Positions 6,436 through 7,177 of a stretch of DNA of 7,177 bases are shown here, piece by piece (position 1 is the first letter of the stretch; each line of letters opens with the position of its first letter). The stretch lies in assembly GCA_003151295.1 (NCBI GenBank), contig PLXD01000605.1:6766-13942 (forward strand), given 5' to 3'. The translations under genes and the position numbers were made by a program. The notes under the pieces were generated by a model. The model was given only the letters and a program-made list of their open reading frames with translations, was not told where the DNA came from and did not search any database. This DNA comes from Chitinophagaceae bacterium (GTDB taxonomy: Bacteria > Bacteroidota > Bacteroidia > Chitinophagales > Chitinophagaceae).

Positions 6436-6797
6436 TGCTAAAAGGAGATTTTTTCCATATTACGGAACTGGAAACTGCCGATAATACCGTAAAAGTTATG
6501 CTGGAATTAAATACTGCGCATTCCATTTTCGAGGGTCATTTTCCGGGGCAGCCGGTCGTGCCAGGGGTTTGCATGATGCAAATGGTGAAGGAAATAACGG
6601 AACAGGTCCTGGGAAAAGAAACGAGGCTTGTAAAAGCCGACCAAATGAAGTTCCTGGCCTTACTGATCCCCGCTGAGAGCAAAACGCTGCAAATGGACTT
6701 AAAGTTAAGCCCCCGGGAGAGCGGGGAAACAGGGGTGGATGCTCAACTCCTGAATAATTCAACCCTCTGCTTTAAATTCAAAGGGCTATTTGCCTGA
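6435..6797 (+). CDS. FabZ/FabA-like hot-dog-fold protein (3-hydroxyacyl-ACP dehydratase family) with altered active site
   Basis: This 120-residue protein is shorter than typical FabZ (about 140-150 residues) but carries the family signature HFPGQPVVPGV (residues 35-45), with the catalytic His at residue 35. A central helix follows (MMQMVKEITEQVL), and then a strand segment (KADQMKFLALLIPAES) that matches the FabZ core. The acidic residue of the FabZ dyad, 14 residues after the His, is Gln49 here (codon 6579-6581). It may therefore be a weak or non-catalytic dehydratase, a partner subunit, or a thioesterase-like hot-dog enzyme. Hot-dog proteins with the HFPG motif dehydrate the growing polyene in aryl polyene pathways, some as heterodimers. 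It is the last gene of the plus-strand operon and overlaps the lipoprotein stop by one base. Family is clear; activity is uncertain. Confidence 0.87.
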   Translation: MLKGDFFHITELETADNTVKVMLELNTAHSIFEGHFPGQPVVPGVCMMQMVKEITEQVLGKETRLVKADQMKFLALLIPAESKTLQMDLKLSPRESGETGVDAQLLNNSTLCFKFKGLFA

Positions 6798-6813
6798 GCC
6801 AAAGCGGTCTGTG

Positions 6814-6842
6814 GCCGGCGAAGAGTCTATGCCTTCGTCAGC
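6814..6842. terminator. Possible bidirectional terminator hairpin between convergent genes
   Basis: A 10-bp stem (6814-6823 with 6833-6842) closes a 9-base loop. It contains one G-T wobble and one C-A mismatch read on the plus strand. It lies where the plus-strand operon (stop at 6795-6797) meets the minus-strand gene (stop at 6827-6829). Neither side has a strong T-tract and the right arm is inside the minus-strand coding region, so this is only a candidate. Confidence 0.35.
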
Positions 6843-7177
6843 TTCTTAATCCGCTCTTTAATATAATTCTCTTCTTTTTTCGTGGCTATCTCTTTTGTCA
6901 GGGCGAGCCGGTAATAATGCAATGCTTTTTGAAGCTGCCCCAGCTTATATGAATAATCTGCGGCCATGACATAGGCATGATAAAATTCCGGATTGCTTGC
7001 AATGAGACTATCTGTATCCACTTGGCCGCCCTCGGCCAACCGTTGCTTAAACTTTCTGAAAGTCTCGAAATTCCTGTAAGCAGGTGTAAGCAGGAATGAA
7101 TCAGGCGGGATCGTCAGGTTTGGTTCCGAAATTTCCTGATCCTGCTGCATGCCGCGCATGGCAAATATTTTATTCAG
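6827..7177 (-). CDS. C-terminal part of a TPR-containing protein (N-terminus beyond right edge)
   Basis: The minus-strand frame is open from the right edge to a TAG stop at 6829-6827 and gives 116 codons. A Met lies seven codons in (7159), but the frame continues upstream of it with LNKIFA, so this is most likely the end of a longer protein. The sequence shows at least one tetratricopeptide repeat (YHAYVMAADYSYKLGQ, then LQKALHYYRLAL), followed by a basic amphipathic tail. The preceding part (PDSFLLTPAYRNFETFRKF) looks like a linker from an upstream domain. Peptidase C45/acyl-CoA:6-aminopenicillanic-acid acyltransferase-like proteins near Bacteroidota flexirubin genes can carry a similar C-terminal tail. 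That link is from memory and uncertain. The gene converges on the operon with only 29 bases between stops. Confidence 0.75.
   Translation of the reverse strand: MNKIFAMRGMQQDQEISEPNLTIPPDSFLLTPAYRNFETFRKFKQRLAEGGQVDTDSLIASNPEFYHAYVMAADYSYKLGQLQKALHYYRLALTKEIATKKEENYIKERIKKLTKA

Noticed and set aside
6496..6762. Minus-strand open frame opposite the FabZ-like gene
   Set aside because: It is Pro/Ser-rich and of low complexity, while the plus strand encodes the HFPG signature.

Overview
The window looks like part of a chromosomal pigment or lipid biosynthesis cluster from a Bacteroidota bacterium, most likely of the Chitinophagaceae/Sphingobacteriaceae kind. The lineage is inferred from Sec signal peptides ending in an Ala-Gln ('SAQ', 'KAQ') cleavage region, A/T-rich leaders without clear Shine-Dalgarno sequences, moderate GC content and the gene content. 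No RNA gene, mobile element, CRISPR array or long non-coding stretch is visible; the largest gap between genes is 50 bases.

Layout: nine genes lie head-to-tail on the plus strand (about 3-6797) and one converges on them from the minus strand (6827 to the right edge). In order they are: the 3' end of an acyl carrier protein (ACP) gene; an LpxL/HtrB-like acyltransferase; a secreted protein of unknown function; a class I SAM-dependent methyltransferase with an O-methyltransferase-type fold; a flavin-dependent halogenase-family enzyme with a WxWxIP motif; a second, complete ACP; a membrane-anchored NodB-type polysaccharide deacetylase; a LolA-like periplasmic carrier; a putative lipoprotein; and a small hot-dog-fold FabZ-like protein. 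Several junctions overlap (TAATG, ATGA, an 8-base and a 23-base overlap), so this is very probably one operon. The minus-strand gene is the C-terminal part of a TPR-containing protein.

How the genes fit together: two ACPs, a dehydratase-like protein, a lysophospholipid-acyltransferase-like enzyme, an aromatic-type methyltransferase, a halogenase-like flavoenzyme and a LolA-like carrier form the set known from aryl polyene, xanthomonadin and flexirubin (aryl polyene-dialkylresorcinol ester) loci. The likely scheme is an ACP-bound aryl polyene chain whose aromatic head is methylated and possibly chlorinated, then transferred by the acyltransferase and moved through the periplasm with help from the LolA-like protein and the lipoprotein. 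The decisive core genes (ketosynthases/chain length factor, ketoreductase, tyrosine ammonia-lyase, DarA/DarB, MMPL exporter) are not in the window, so the exact product class is inferred.

The main points for a second look are active-site substitutions in three enzymes: Gln for the catalytic Glu in the dehydratase, Asp for the usual His in the methyltransferase, and Gly-Asn for Gly-Asp in the flavoenzyme. The membrane deacetylase and the unknown secreted protein embedded in the operon also deserve attention.
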